Assembly (NCBI RefSeq): GCF_017854565.1
Contig: NZ_JAFMHJ010000003.1
Coordinates: 98,286 to 162,285, forward strand
Direction of reading: 5' to 3'
DNA length: 64,000 bases
From: Yoonia sp.
GTDB lineage: Bacteria > Pseudomonadota > Alphaproteobacteria > Rhodobacterales > Rhodobacteraceae
In this document: piece by piece, positions 38,534-47,541 of the stretch
Layout: each line of letters opens with the position of its first letter
How positions within the stretch are numbered: the first letter of the stretch is position 1
The notes under the pieces: generated by a model
Told to the model about the DNA's origin: nothing
The model's database searches: none
The model's input: only the letters and a program-made list of their open reading frames with translations
Made by a program: the position numbers and the translations under genes

Positions 38534-39559
38534 ATGACCGATCTTGACGATCCGTGGCAGGTAAGGCCCGATTGCTTTCCCGCCAACCGCAACATCGCGG
38601 CACAATTACGTTTTTTGTTGAATTACGCAGTTCTGGCGCCATCCGGGCACAACACGCAGCCTTGGCTTTTTCGTTTGGACGCAGACCATGTGGATGTTCT
38701 GGCCGATAGAACGCGGGCGCTGAAAGTCGTCGATCCGCAAGACCGCGAATTGACGATGAGTTGTGCGGCCGCCGCCGAAACCCTTGCGCTTGCGGCCCGG
38801 CAATTTGGTTTTTCGCCCGAGGTCACGGCACTGCCGGAAGGGCCTGCCGCAGATACGATAGCCCGCGTGCGTCTGAAAAAGACGCAGGGTCACGCCACCT
38901 CTTGGGCCGTACTGGATGCCATCGCAAATCGCCGCACGACGCGGGTGTCTTATGCGCCAGACCCCTTGCCTTCGGATCTGCGCAAGGCCTGCGTGGCGCA
39001 TGGGTCCGACAATTCCGCCTCGGTGCTTTTTGCCGCCGACAGCCCCGCGCGTGAAGCGATTTCCGATCTTGTGGCCCAAGGCGACAGGCAACAGTTCAGC
39101 GACCCGGCTTTCCGGCGCGAACTGGCCAATTGGATACGTTCACGTGCGTCCGGCGGGCATGATGGCATGTCCGGCGCGGCTTTTGGGATGCCTGACATGC
39201 TTAGTGGGCTTGGCGGTCTCGTGATCCGAACTTTCGACATCGGGGGATCAACCGCGAGCGGTGATGCGCGCAAGATCCGCGAGGGTTCTCCGGTGCTTGC
39301 GGCTATCGCCACACCGCAAGACGGCCCGCCCGATTGGGTCGCGGCGGGGCGCACGCTGGCGCGGATGCTGATCACCCTGTCTGCGGATGGATGGACGGCG
39401 TCGTACCTCAACCAGCCCATCGAAGTTGACGCATTGCGCCCGCAACTGCGCGACGTCATGGGGATTTCCGGTTATCCGCAGCTTTTGCTGCGCATCGGAC
39501 GGGCCACGTTACCATCGGCGTCCGCGCGGCGGCCAGTTCAGGACGTCTGCGTGACGTGA
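38534..39559 (+). CDS. Acg-family nitroreductase-like flavoprotein
   Basis: 341 residues, open throughout. LNYAVLAPSGHNTQPWLF (about residues 30-47) is the FMN-binding N-terminal motif of the Acg/nitroreductase branch; IANRRTTRVSY follows near residue 136, and SADGWTASYLNQPIE near 290. Relatives in mycobacteria are induced by hypoxia and may sequester FMN. It starts 12 bp after the SDR remnant and its stop overlaps the GTG of the ligD-like gene (GTGA), so these genes were once one operon. Confidence 0.85.
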   Translation: MTDLDDPWQVRPDCFPANRNIAAQLRFLLNYAVLAPSGHNTQPWLFRLDADHVDVLADRTRALKVVDPQDRELTMSCAAAAETLALAARQFGFSPEVTALPEGPAADTIARVRLKKTQGHATSWAVLDAIANRRTTRVSYAPDPLPSDLRKACVAHGSDNSASVLFAADSPAREAISDLVAQGDRQQFSDPAFRRELANWIRSRASGGHDGMSGAAFGMPDMLSGLGGLVIRTFDIGGSTASGDARKIREGSPVLAAIATPQDGPPDWVAAGRTLARMLITLSADGWTASYLNQPIEVDALRPQLRDVMGISGYPQLLLRIGRATLPSASARRPVQDVCVT

Positions 39560-40712
39560 GCGGCCCCGACCGCCTGAAAGACTACCGCACAAAGCGCGAT
39601 TTCGCCCGAACCCCGGAACCGGAGGGAGACATGAGCAGGAGCGAGAAAGGCCCGCGTTTCGTGATCCAGAAACACGACGCCTCGACACTGCACTACGATT
39701 TTCGCATCGAGGTGGACGGCGTCCTGAAATCCTGGGCAGTGCCCAAGGGACCGTCTCTGGACCCCCGCGAAAAACGCCTTGCCGTGCCGACGGAAGATCA
39801 TCCTCTGGATTATGCCGATTTCGAAGGCGTGATCCCCGAAGACGAATATGGCGGCGGCACCATCCTTGTCTGGGATAGTGGCTCCTATGAGAACATCACC
39901 GAAAAAGACGGCGGCGTGCAGCCGATTTCAGAGGCGCTTGGCACGGGACATGCGTTGATCCGTTTGAAGGGGCACAAGCTAACGGGCGGCTATGCGCTCC
40001 GGCGGGTCGCCACGGGCGATAACGCGCGCTGGCTTTTGATCAAGATGGATGATGCCGCCGCCGACGCCCGCCAAAGCCCGGTGTCGGTATGTTACTATCT
40101 CTTTGATCTTGTGCATTTCGAGGGCCGGGACTTGTCCGCCTTGCCGCTGCGCGATCGCAAGACGGTGCTAATGCACGCCTTCGATTTCAGTGACCCGCTG
40201 CGGTTCACGCCGCACCGCGACCGCGACGGCGAGGCGTTTCTGAAAGAGGCCTGCGAAAAGGGTTGGGAGGGCCTGATCGCAAAGCGGGCTGCGGCGCAAT
40301 ATCGCCATGCCCGCTCGACCGACTGGCTGAAGTTCAAATGCACGCAGGGTCAGGAGCTTGTGATCGCGGGTTCACGCAGCCGAAAGGCCGCCGGGTCGGC
40401 TTTGGTGCGCTGCTGATCGGCTATTACGACGATGACGGCGCGTTGCACTATGCCGGAAAGGTCGGCTCCGGGTTTCACGATGGCTTTCTGCGCAGTTTTC
40501 GCGAAACGCTGGACGGGCTTGCGCAAAAGACATCGCCATTCGTGGAAGACGTCGACGCGAAAGATGCCACTTTTGTCAGATCGGAGCTTGTCGGGAAAGT
40601 CGGTTTCACCGAATGGACGACCGGCGGAAAATTGCGGCACCCGCGATTTCTGGGGCTGCGCGACGACAAACCGGCAACCGAGGTCAAGCGCGAAGCGGGG
40701 GCGGTAAGATGA
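39556..40712 (+). pseudogene. ligD: Decayed ATP-dependent DNA ligase LigD (phosphoesterase-ligase part)
   Basis: The N-terminal 3'-phosphoesterase domain is intact for about 170 residues (FVIQKHDASTLHYDFRIE, WAVPKGPSLDPREKRLA, EYGGGTILVWDSG). It then jumps from DAAADARQSPVSV to YYLFDLVHFEGRDL. This skips the ligase motif with the adenylated lysine and the FDGE-type motif; late motifs EGLIAKR and DWLKFK remain. Near 40375 one base is missing (GCGGGTTCACGC), after which FTQPKGRRVGFGALLIGYYD continues in another frame to 40712. NHEJ ligase function is lost. Confidence 0.88.
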
Positions 40713-41471
40713 CCGGATCGACCCGGTCCATGGACGGCCAGTGCATCGCGATTACCAATCGTGACAAGGTGCTATTCCCCGACGCTGGCCTGACCAAAGG
40801 CGACCTGATCGCGTATTACGCCAGAATAGCCCCCCGCGCCCTGCCGTATTATCGCGGACGCGCCTTGACGATGCACAGGTTTCCCGATGGCATTACAGAT
40901 GACGGGTTCTATCAGAAAGCCATTCCCGACTACTTCCCCGACCGGATCGACCGGGCGACGTTCGCCAAGGCAGACGGCGAAATCACGCAAGTCGTCGCCA
41001 ATACCGCAGCGACGTTTGTTTATATCGCCAATCGGGGCTGCATCTCGCGCTTGCGCAGGCCGATGCGCCGGACCGCCCGGATCGGCTTGTTTTCGACCTT
41101 GACCCTTCAGACGACGATTTTGGCAAGGTGCAAAGGGTCGCACACCGTTTGCGCCAGATGCTGGATGCGCGCGGCCCGGCGCGCCGATTGCGACGCCCGT
41201 GACATGGGACGAGGCGCTGGGGTCCGATCTGTCGCCCCGCAAATACACGATCCGCAATATCTTTCGCAAGCTTGGCCAGACAGACGACCCTTGGGTGGGG
41301 ATCGCCGACGCCGCCGTTGCCGCCAGCCGACTGACGCAGGCACATGCGTGCAGGGCTGTTTTACCGGCAACGGTCCCTTTGACGATAGATGGGTTTGCGG
41401 GATGGGCCGCCTGCGACCCACCCGAAAACTGGCGACACCGATTTATCGAAGCTACGGTTTCGCACCATTGA
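40709..41471 (+). pseudogene. Decayed LigD-type polymerase/primase domain gene
   Basis: ATG 40709 overlaps the preceding stop (ATGA). The first part is a normal NHEJ polymerase: ITNRDKVLFPDAGLTKGDLI, DGFYQKAIPDYFPDRI, ANTAATFVYIANRGCI. Near 41040 the frame shifts, after which DRLVFDLDPSDDDFGKVQ (the catalytic DxD) appears in another frame. At about 41165-41185 that frame ends while a third frame begins with ARPGAPIATPVTWDEALGSD and continues KYTIRNIFRKLGQTDDPW. About 70 residues between these parts are absent. Confidence 0.85.
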
Positions 41472-41605
41472 ATAACGGCAGTTCAAATGCCGGGGGCCAA
41501 GCGCAGGGCAAGCCTATTTTCTTGTTGTAAATAATTCATACGCGCTTTGCATGACTGACACACTCGCGCGGCATTCACTCGGACGATTGATCATTGGAGG
41601 TTGTC

Positions 41606-42475
41606 ATGAGATTGAATTCTATCGTTTTGGGTCTGGGTTTGGCTGCAGTATCCGCGTTTGGCGCAGTGGCTGAAGAATGGAAAATTGCCGTCACGGATGT
41701 TGAGGGCATGGAACGTCTGCAACTGGAATGGGGTCCTTTCAAGGACGCGCTGGAAACCGCAACAGGTGATACTTTCGCATTCTTTCCCGTGAATTCGCGT
41801 ACCGCTGCGGCAGAAGCCCTGCGCGGCGAAACAGTTGATTTTGTCATTTCCGGGCCTGCCGAGTACGTCGTCATCAACACGTTGACCAATGCCACCCCGC
41901 TGATCGGTCTGGGCCGCCCAGACTACCACTGTGCAATCATTGTGCGTGCTGACAGCGGCATCAACACACCATCGGATCTTGTTGGGCGGAAAGTCGCGTT
42001 TGGCGATATCGGCTCGACCTCGAATATGCTGTGCCCGATGCAATTGCTTGCGGACTACGGAATAGACCCCGTTAACGACATCGAAAAGATCCACACATCG
42101 CGCAACATTGCCCATGAAGCGCTAAAGAGTGGCGATATCGCTGCAATCGGGATGAACGCGGGCACCTTTATCGGCATCCGCAGCACCGAGACGGAGCTGC
42201 CTTACGGTTTCTTCAAGATGATCGCACGCTCAGGCGATCTTCCCAACGATATGATCATGGCTGGTGCCCATGTCCCACAAGACGCGGCGATGAATGTGCG
42301 CGACGCCATTCTTGCGAACAAGGCGCAGGTCATTGCAGGTATTACTGCGCACGAAGAGAACGACAAATACATCGGTATGGATCTCGTTGCGATCGACGAT
42401 AGCGCCTATGATTACGTGCGGTCGATGTATACCAACGCCGGTTACCCACAGTTCGACAGCTTTATCGGTGATTGA
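41606..42475 (+). CDS. PhnD-like phosphonate/phosphite ABC transporter binding protein
   Basis: 289 residues with an N-terminal signal peptide (LNSIVLGLGLAAVSAFGAVA). The mature protein is a type II periplasmic binding fold of the PhnD/PtxB group: VDFVISGPAEYVVIN, GRKVAFGDIGSTSNMLCPM and IAAIGMNAGTFIGIRS form the ligand pocket region. GGAGG precedes ATG 41606 by 5 bases. It is the first gene of a six-gene operon (importer, methyltransferase, PhnM-like, MFS). The exact ligand is unknown. Confidence 0.88.
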   Translation: MRLNSIVLGLGLAAVSAFGAVAEEWKIAVTDVEGMERLQLEWGPFKDALETATGDTFAFFPVNSRTAAAEALRGETVDFVISGPAEYVVINTLTNATPLIGLGRPDYHCAIIVRADSGINTPSDLVGRKVAFGDIGSTSNMLCPMQLLADYGIDPVNDIEKIHTSRNIAHEALKSGDIAAIGMNAGTFIGIRSTETELPYGFFKMIARSGDLPNDMIMAGAHVPQDAAMNVRDAILANKAQVIAGITAHEENDKYIGMDLVAIDDSAYDYVRSMYTNAGYPQFDSFIGD

Positions 42476-43286
42476 TCTGTCGCTTCAAAAGTCGGTCGCG
42501 CAACCTGCGCGGCCGAACCCTGTGGATACACCAAGCGTGGTCGTTTCTGCCGTGGATATCGAAGCCCGGAGCATTGCAAAAACCTACGGTGAGACGCCGG
42601 TTTTTGCGGATGTGAGCTTTCGATTGGCGCGGGGCGAAGCGGTGGCGCTTGTCGGTGCTAACGGGGCGGGTAAATCGACACTTTTGCGGTGTCTGATGGG
42701 CCTGATCCCGGTGAGTGACGGTCAGGTAAATCTGCTCGGCGTTGTGGCAAACACGGCCAAGGGGCGCGCATTGCGCACGCTGCGGGCGCGCGTGGGGCTG
42801 GTTTCGCAAAAGCACAATTTGGTTCCGAGACTGTCGGTGTTGTCAAATGTCGTGCATGGCCTGCTTGGCAAGGAACCGGGCATCCGGCACTGGAACCATG
42901 CGTTGGCGCCGAAAGCGTCGCGCGACGCAGCCATGTCCGCGCTCGAAAAGGTCGGGCTGGCAGATTATGCGATGCGCCGTGCAGACAGACTGTCTGGCGG
43001 GCAATCCCAACGTGTCGCCATTGCTCGGGCCATTGTAAGTGCGCCCGAGGTTCTTTTTGCGGATGAGCCTTGCGCGTCGCTTGACCCATCGGCGGGGGAA
43101 GACGTGATGGATCTGTTTTTCCGGCTGGTCAAGGACGAAGGCGTAACGGTCATCTTTACGTCGCACAATGTTGACCATGCCCTTCGGTATGGCGATCGGA
43201 TTTTGGGCCTTGCAGGGGGCGCGTTGAAACTCGACGCCACTGCAGCATCACTGAACCCGACCGATCTACGGGAGCTTTATGGCTGA
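42468..43286 (+). CDS. PhnC-like ABC transporter ATPase
   Basis: About 272 residues. Walker A GANGAGKST, signature LSGGQSQRVAIARAI, Walker B VLFADEPCASLDP and the switch histidine in TSHNVDHAL are present. The preferred start is GTG 42468, which overlaps the phnD-like stop by 8 bases; the frame is open upstream to 42294 within phnD and later GTG codons are possible. It powers uptake with the permease encoded next. Confidence 0.88.
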   Translation: MIDLSLQKSVAQPARPNPVDTPSVVVSAVDIEARSIAKTYGETPVFADVSFRLARGEAVALVGANGAGKSTLLRCLMGLIPVSDGQVNLLGVVANTAKGRALRTLRARVGLVSQKHNLVPRLSVLSNVVHGLLGKEPGIRHWNHALAPKASRDAAMSALEKVGLADYAMRRADRLSGGQSQRVAIARAIVSAPEVLFADEPCASLDPSAGEDVMDLFFRLVKDEGVTVIFTSHNVDHALRYGDRILGLAGGALKLDATAASLNPTDLRELYG

Positions 43287-44082
43287 TATTTCTCCGACGC
43301 GCTTTGAGCGCCCGACAGGGCTGGCCTTTCTGGGCTATGCATCTGGTATCATCATCATCTTTTGGTGCCTCGCTGGTGCGGGTTTTTCGGTCGACAAGGT
43401 CTTATCCTCGCCGCCTAGGTTCGCCGATTTCGCGTCGCGGGCGTTTCCCCCCAATCTTGATCCGCAGGTTCTTTCCCGACTTGGCACGAAAATGGTCGAG
43501 ACCCTGCAAATAGCCGTCGCGGGTGCCGCGATCGGTGTGATCCTTTCGCTGCCCGTTGCCCTGTTGGCTGCGCGGGGTTTGATCGCCGGGCCGTGGATCA
43601 ACCACATCACCCGTACCGCGCTCAGCTTTGTGCGTGCGGTCCCCGACATTGCATGGGCCTTGGTTTTTGTCGTGGCGGTGGGCCTTGGCCCCTTTGCGGG
43701 CATGCTTGCAATCGTTGTCGATACAATCGGTTTTTGCGGCAGGTTCTTTGCAGATGACATGGAGGGGGCCGAAAAGGGCCCTGCCGAAGCGCTGACCGCG
43801 ACGGGTGCGCGCAAAATCGACGTGGTGGTCTGCGCGACCATTCCGGCCGCCACACCCGCCTTTATTTCAACATCGCTTTACGCACTGGAAAAGGCGGTGC
43901 GGTCGTCCACGATCCTCGGCCTCGTGGGGGCGGGCGGTATCGGCATCGAACTGAAGGTCGGGTTCGATCTGTTCGACTATCCAACAGCGATGACCGTCAT
44001 CTTGATGATCGCGGTCGTGGTCATCGGCATCGAACAAGTCAGCGGCTGGGCCCGCACAAGAATTATCGGAGAAGAGCGTTGA
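43279..44082 (+). CDS. PhnE-like ABC transporter permease
   Basis: 267 residues with about six membrane helices. The EAA loop region appears in EALTATGARKIDVVVCATIP (about residues 172-191), and SSTILGLVGAGGIGIEL is a PhnE hallmark. It forms the membrane channel for the PhnD-like protein's ligand. The ATG overlaps the ATPase gene by 8 bases and the 3' end overlaps the methyltransferase start. Confidence 0.88.
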   Translation: MADISPTRFERPTGLAFLGYASGIIIIFWCLAGAGFSVDKVLSSPPRFADFASRAFPPNLDPQVLSRLGTKMVETLQIAVAGAAIGVILSLPVALLAARGLIAGPWINHITRTALSFVRAVPDIAWALVFVVAVGLGPFAGMLAIVVDTIGFCGRFFADDMEGAEKGPAEALTATGARKIDVVVCATIPAATPAFISTSLYALEKAVRSSTILGLVGAGGIGIELKVGFDLFDYPTAMTVILMIAVVVIGIEQVSGWARTRIIGEER

Positions 44083-44723
44083 AGACAGACACAGCAGACC
44101 AGCATTGGAACGACCAATGGGCTGGTATCGAACAAGGCAGCAAATGGTTGATCCCTGAACAAGACGTCACCGCATGGGCAAAGACGCTTCCATCTGGTGC
44201 GCGCATCCTTGATCTGGGGGCCGGTGTCGGGCGGCACGCGCTTTGGCTGGCCGCGCAAGGGTTCACCGTTACCGCGCTCGATAGCGCACCTGATGGTCTT
44301 GCCGAAATCGACAAGACAGGTGGTGTCGAGACCGTTCTGGCCCGTATGGACGCCCTGCCCTTCGAAGATCACGCATTTGACCATGTCCTGAGCTGGAACG
44401 TCATCTATCACGGCGACGAAGACGTGCTTTTGCGCACGATCAGCGAGATCCGGCGCGTCTTGGCGCCGGGCGGCACCTATCTTGGCACAATGTTGTCGAA
44501 ACGGCGCTTGCCGCATGAGCGATCCGCCCATCCGGGGCGCGAGATCAGCCGCAACGCATGGGTGTTCGACGCGCCGGACACCGACAAGATGCACCCGCAT
44601 TATTTCTGTTCTGCCGCTGAACTGATCGCGCTTTTTTCCGGCTTCGAGGTGCTTGGCCTGAAAGACCTCGAACATGAGACCCCGGGTTCGTTTCACTGGC
44701 ACATGACCATGGAACGGCTTTGA
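44079..44723 (+). CDS. Class I SAM-dependent methyltransferase
   Basis: 214 residues. SAM motif I is ILDLGAGVGRHALWLAAQG (about residues 43-61), and LPFEDHAFDHVLSWNVIYH is the motif II/III region; GTYLGTMLSKRRLPHERSAH follows. The start is a TTG at 44079 that overlaps the permease stop (TTGA). Substrate unknown. Its place between an uptake system and a PhnM-family hydrolase points to methylation of the imported compound or an intermediate. Confidence 0.85.
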   Translation: MKTDTADQHWNDQWAGIEQGSKWLIPEQDVTAWAKTLPSGARILDLGAGVGRHALWLAAQGFTVTALDSAPDGLAEIDKTGGVETVLARMDALPFEDHAFDHVLSWNVIYHGDEDVLLRTISEIRRVLAPGGTYLGTMLSKRRLPHERSAHPGREISRNAWVFDAPDTDKMHPHYFCSAAELIALFSGFEVLGLKDLEHETPGSFHWHMTMERL

Positions 44724-45931
44724 TGGCCGTCACATTCGAAGGGGCGAGGGTTTTTCTGCCGGGTGACATCGTTGAAACAAGCGTGACCGTCGACGACGGG
44801 GTGATCGCCGAGATCGGCGGCCCGTCGCAGGGTACGTTGATCGACGCGCGCGGGATGTTCCTTGCACCTGCCATGATCGACGTGCATGGCGATGCCTTCG
44901 AGCGGCAATTGATGCCCCGACCGGGGGTCTATTTCCCGACAGAGGCCGCCGTCATCGACACGGATCGCCAGCTTGCCAGCAACGGCATCGCCACGGCCTA
45001 TCACGCAATCACGCTAAGCTGGGAACCGGGATTGCGCGATGTGGCACGTGGGCGTGCGGTGATGCAGGCGATGCGCGACCTTGCCCCGCGCCTGCTGGTC
45101 GAGAACCGGGTGCAGTTGCGCTGGGAGACTTTTGCCTTTGATGCGCTGGAGACGATTGAATGGGCGCTTGCCGGTCCGCTCTTGCCGTCGCTTGCGTTCA
45201 ACGATCACACCTCAATGACGATGCGGGCCTATGACGTATCCATGCAGGATCGTGCGTTCGAGTTCAGCCCCGATTTCAGCATCGCGGCCCTGGATGACGC
45301 ACGCATGAAAAAACGCACAGCGTCCAAAGCCCACCGCGCAGGTCTGAGCGATGACGATTACATCGCGGTTCTGGACAAGGTCTGGAACAGGCGATCCGCC
45401 GTCCCGGACATGATCGCACAGGTCGCGGCCATGGCACGCGCTGCAGGGGCGCCGATGCTGAGCCATGACGACACGAAAGCCGAAACCCGCATCTGGTTTC
45501 GAAGCCACGGTGCCTGTGTCGCGGAATTCCCCATGGTCATGGAGGCGGCAGAGGCGGCGCGGGCAAGCGGCGACGCAATCATTTTCGGCGCGCCGAACGC
45601 CGCCCGCGGCGGCAGTCACATCGGCTCTCTGGGGGCGGGCGACATGGTCGAGGCGGGGCTTTGCGATGCGCTGGCATCGGACTATTTCTATCCTGCGATG
45701 CTGGCCGCCGTCGCACGGCTCGACGCTGACCGGCGCGCCGACCGCAGCCGCCTTTGGTCTTTGGTGTCCGACGGACCCGCGCGGGCGATGAACCTGACCG
45801 ACCGTGGTGAAATTGCCGTGGGCAAACGTGCCGATCTCGTGTTGGTGGACTGGCCAGAGGGTCACGCCCCCGCGATCGGTGGCACATGGGTTGCCGGGCG
45901 GGCGGCCTATCGCGGCCTGCCCGCAGGATGA
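44723..45931 (+). CDS. PhnM-family amidohydrolase
   Basis: 402 residues. The metal-binding motifs are DVHGDAFERQLMPRPG, MLSHDDTKAETRIWF and ALASDYFYPAML; GAPNAARGGSHIGSLGAGDM and the terminal GEIAVGKRADLVLVDW also match PhnM. Known PhnM hydrolyses alpha-D-ribose 1-methylphosphonate 5-triphosphate to the monophosphate and pyrophosphate. Here the C-P lyase core (phnGHIJ) is absent nearby, so a related but different diphosphate substrate is possible. Its ATG overlaps the methyltransferase stop by one base (TGATG). Confidence 0.87.
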   Translation: MAVTFEGARVFLPGDIVETSVTVDDGVIAEIGGPSQGTLIDARGMFLAPAMIDVHGDAFERQLMPRPGVYFPTEAAVIDTDRQLASNGIATAYHAITLSWEPGLRDVARGRAVMQAMRDLAPRLLVENRVQLRWETFAFDALETIEWALAGPLLPSLAFNDHTSMTMRAYDVSMQDRAFEFSPDFSIAALDDARMKKRTASKAHRAGLSDDDYIAVLDKVWNRRSAVPDMIAQVAAMARAAGAPMLSHDDTKAETRIWFRSHGACVAEFPMVMEAAEAARASGDAIIFGAPNAARGGSHIGSLGAGDMVEAGLCDALASDYFYPAMLAAVARLDADRRADRSRLWSLVSDGPARAMNLTDRGEIAVGKRADLVLVDWPEGHAPAIGGTWVAGRAAYRGLPAG

Positions 45932-47187
45932 TGAACCGCGACTATCTGCCGGCGATTGGCCTCGGGATCACGCAGATCATGGGCTACGGGACGCTGATGT
46001 ATGCCTATGCGATCCTGCTGCCGGTCATGGCTGTGGATCTTGGCCTGAACCTGTCTTCCATTTTCGGTATCTTCTCGCTCGGATTGTTCTTCGGCGGCCT
46101 CATCGCGCCTTTGGCCGGCAAGCTGGTGGACCGCATCGGTGGCCGCTGGGTGATGACCATCGGGACGATCCTGTCAGCGTGCGCCATCATGTCCCTGAGC
46201 ATCGTGGAAACCCCGGCTGAACTGTTTGTGGCGATTTTTCTGGCCGAAGGCGCAGGCATGTTCGTGCTCTACAACGTGGCGTTCGCATCCATCACGCGGC
46301 TTGACCTGAGCATACCTGCACAAAGGTCCATTTCGATCATTACCCTGTTCGGTGGCGTGGCATCGACGATTTTCTGGCCTTTGACACTGGCACTCTACAA
46401 TGGGTTGGGGTGGCAAATGACCTGGGTGGTTCTTGGGGTCGCTCTTTTGATCACATGCACCCCGATCCATTTTCTTTCCCTGCGCGGGGCCGAGATCAAA
46501 CCGGACAGTCCGCCGCGCAACAGCGGCCGGGGTTGGCCGGAACTGACGGGCCCCGCGCGACGGCGCGGCATGCTTTGGATGGTGGTTTCCTTTGTATTCT
46601 CCGGCTACCTGATGGGCGCGGTCATGACACTTTGGGTCACCAATGTGCAGGATCTGGGCCATTCCGCTGGCATCGCCGCCTTGGCGGGCGCGGTCATCGG
46701 GCCGTTCAAGACGGTGGGCCGGTTCTTTGAAATGCTGGTCAGTCGGAACATGTATCCGCTGGTCACCTATGCGCTGAGCCTGGTGTTGATGCTGGCGGGG
46801 TTTGGCGTGCTGCTGGGCGTCGGCTTTACCCTGCCGGGCATCATGGTCGCAGCCGCGCTCTACGGGATGGGCGACGGGATCAAGACGATTGCACATGGTA
46901 CACTGCCCCTCGCGCTTTTCGGGGCCGAAGGGTACGGCGCGCGGCTCGGCTGGATTTCCTTCGTCCAGATGAGCGTCAACGCCTCGGCCCCCTTCGCCTT
47001 TGCTTGGACGACACAAGCCTTTGGCGGATGGTGGTCCTTTGCGGCCATGACCGTTTGCCTGTGCGCTGCAATCGCAACCTATACCTACATCCCGGACCCA
47101 AGGCGAGATCGGGATGCTGCAGGAAAGGATCGACCGGCGGATGCCGCAAAAGACATGGCGCCCACGGCGCGTCGGGTAGATCAATAG
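45928..47187 (+). CDS. MFS transporter
   Basis: 419 residues with about 12 helices. The loop 2-3 motif appears as GGLIAPLAGKLVDRIGGRWVM (about residues 55-75), and helix-rich segments continue to residue 390; the last 30 residues are charged. It closes the operon, overlapping the PhnM-like stop by ATGATG. With an ABC importer at the front of the operon, an MFS carrier at the end suggests export of a product, but direction is inferred only. Confidence 0.85.
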   Translation: MMNRDYLPAIGLGITQIMGYGTLMYAYAILLPVMAVDLGLNLSSIFGIFSLGLFFGGLIAPLAGKLVDRIGGRWVMTIGTILSACAIMSLSIVETPAELFVAIFLAEGAGMFVLYNVAFASITRLDLSIPAQRSISIITLFGGVASTIFWPLTLALYNGLGWQMTWVVLGVALLITCTPIHFLSLRGAEIKPDSPPRNSGRGWPELTGPARRRGMLWMVVSFVFSGYLMGAVMTLWVTNVQDLGHSAGIAALAGAVIGPFKTVGRFFEMLVSRNMYPLVTYALSLVLMLAGFGVLLGVGFTLPGIMVAAALYGMGDGIKTIAHGTLPLALFGAEGYGARLGWISFVQMSVNASAPFAFAWTTQAFGGWWSFAAMTVCLCAAIATYTYIPDPRRDRDAAGKDRPADAAKDMAPTARRVDQ

Positions 47188-47340
47188 ACACAAGCGTTTG
47201 TGGACGATGGGGGCCGTGAAGGCGAACAATGTTTCGCAGTTTTCGCCAGATGGCAAAGACGACGGTAATCCGTACCTGAGGGCAGAAGTAGACATCGCGC
47301 TGGAATGATCACGTGCCAGGGTCAGGACACATAACCAGAA

Positions 47341-47523
47341 TATGACGGTCGCGGCGAGGGCGATTGCCGAGAGGACGACATCGCGACATGTCGCACATGG
47401 GCGGACGCCCCCGAGATCGACGGGAACCTGTTCATTGACGAGGTGGCTGAGGGGTTATGCGTGGGGGATGTTTTGCAAGTTGAAGTTGAAGAGGCTGGGG
47501 AGTATGATTTGTGGGGAGCAATA
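47341..47523 (+). pseudogene. 3' fragment of a rimO-like gene
   Basis: In one plus-strand frame the TRAM-domain end of RimO (ribosomal protein S12 methylthiotransferase) is readable: [20 protein letters not shown] at 47377-47436, then [20 protein letters not shown] to 47523. Homology stops at the natural C-terminus, after which the frame enters AT-rich foreign-looking DNA. The radical-SAM body (CxxxCxxC) is absent. This 354-bp gap holds no other gene. It looks like a scar of recombination or insertion. Confidence 0.7.
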
Positions 47524-47541
47524 ACCAACTGGTTTTTCATC

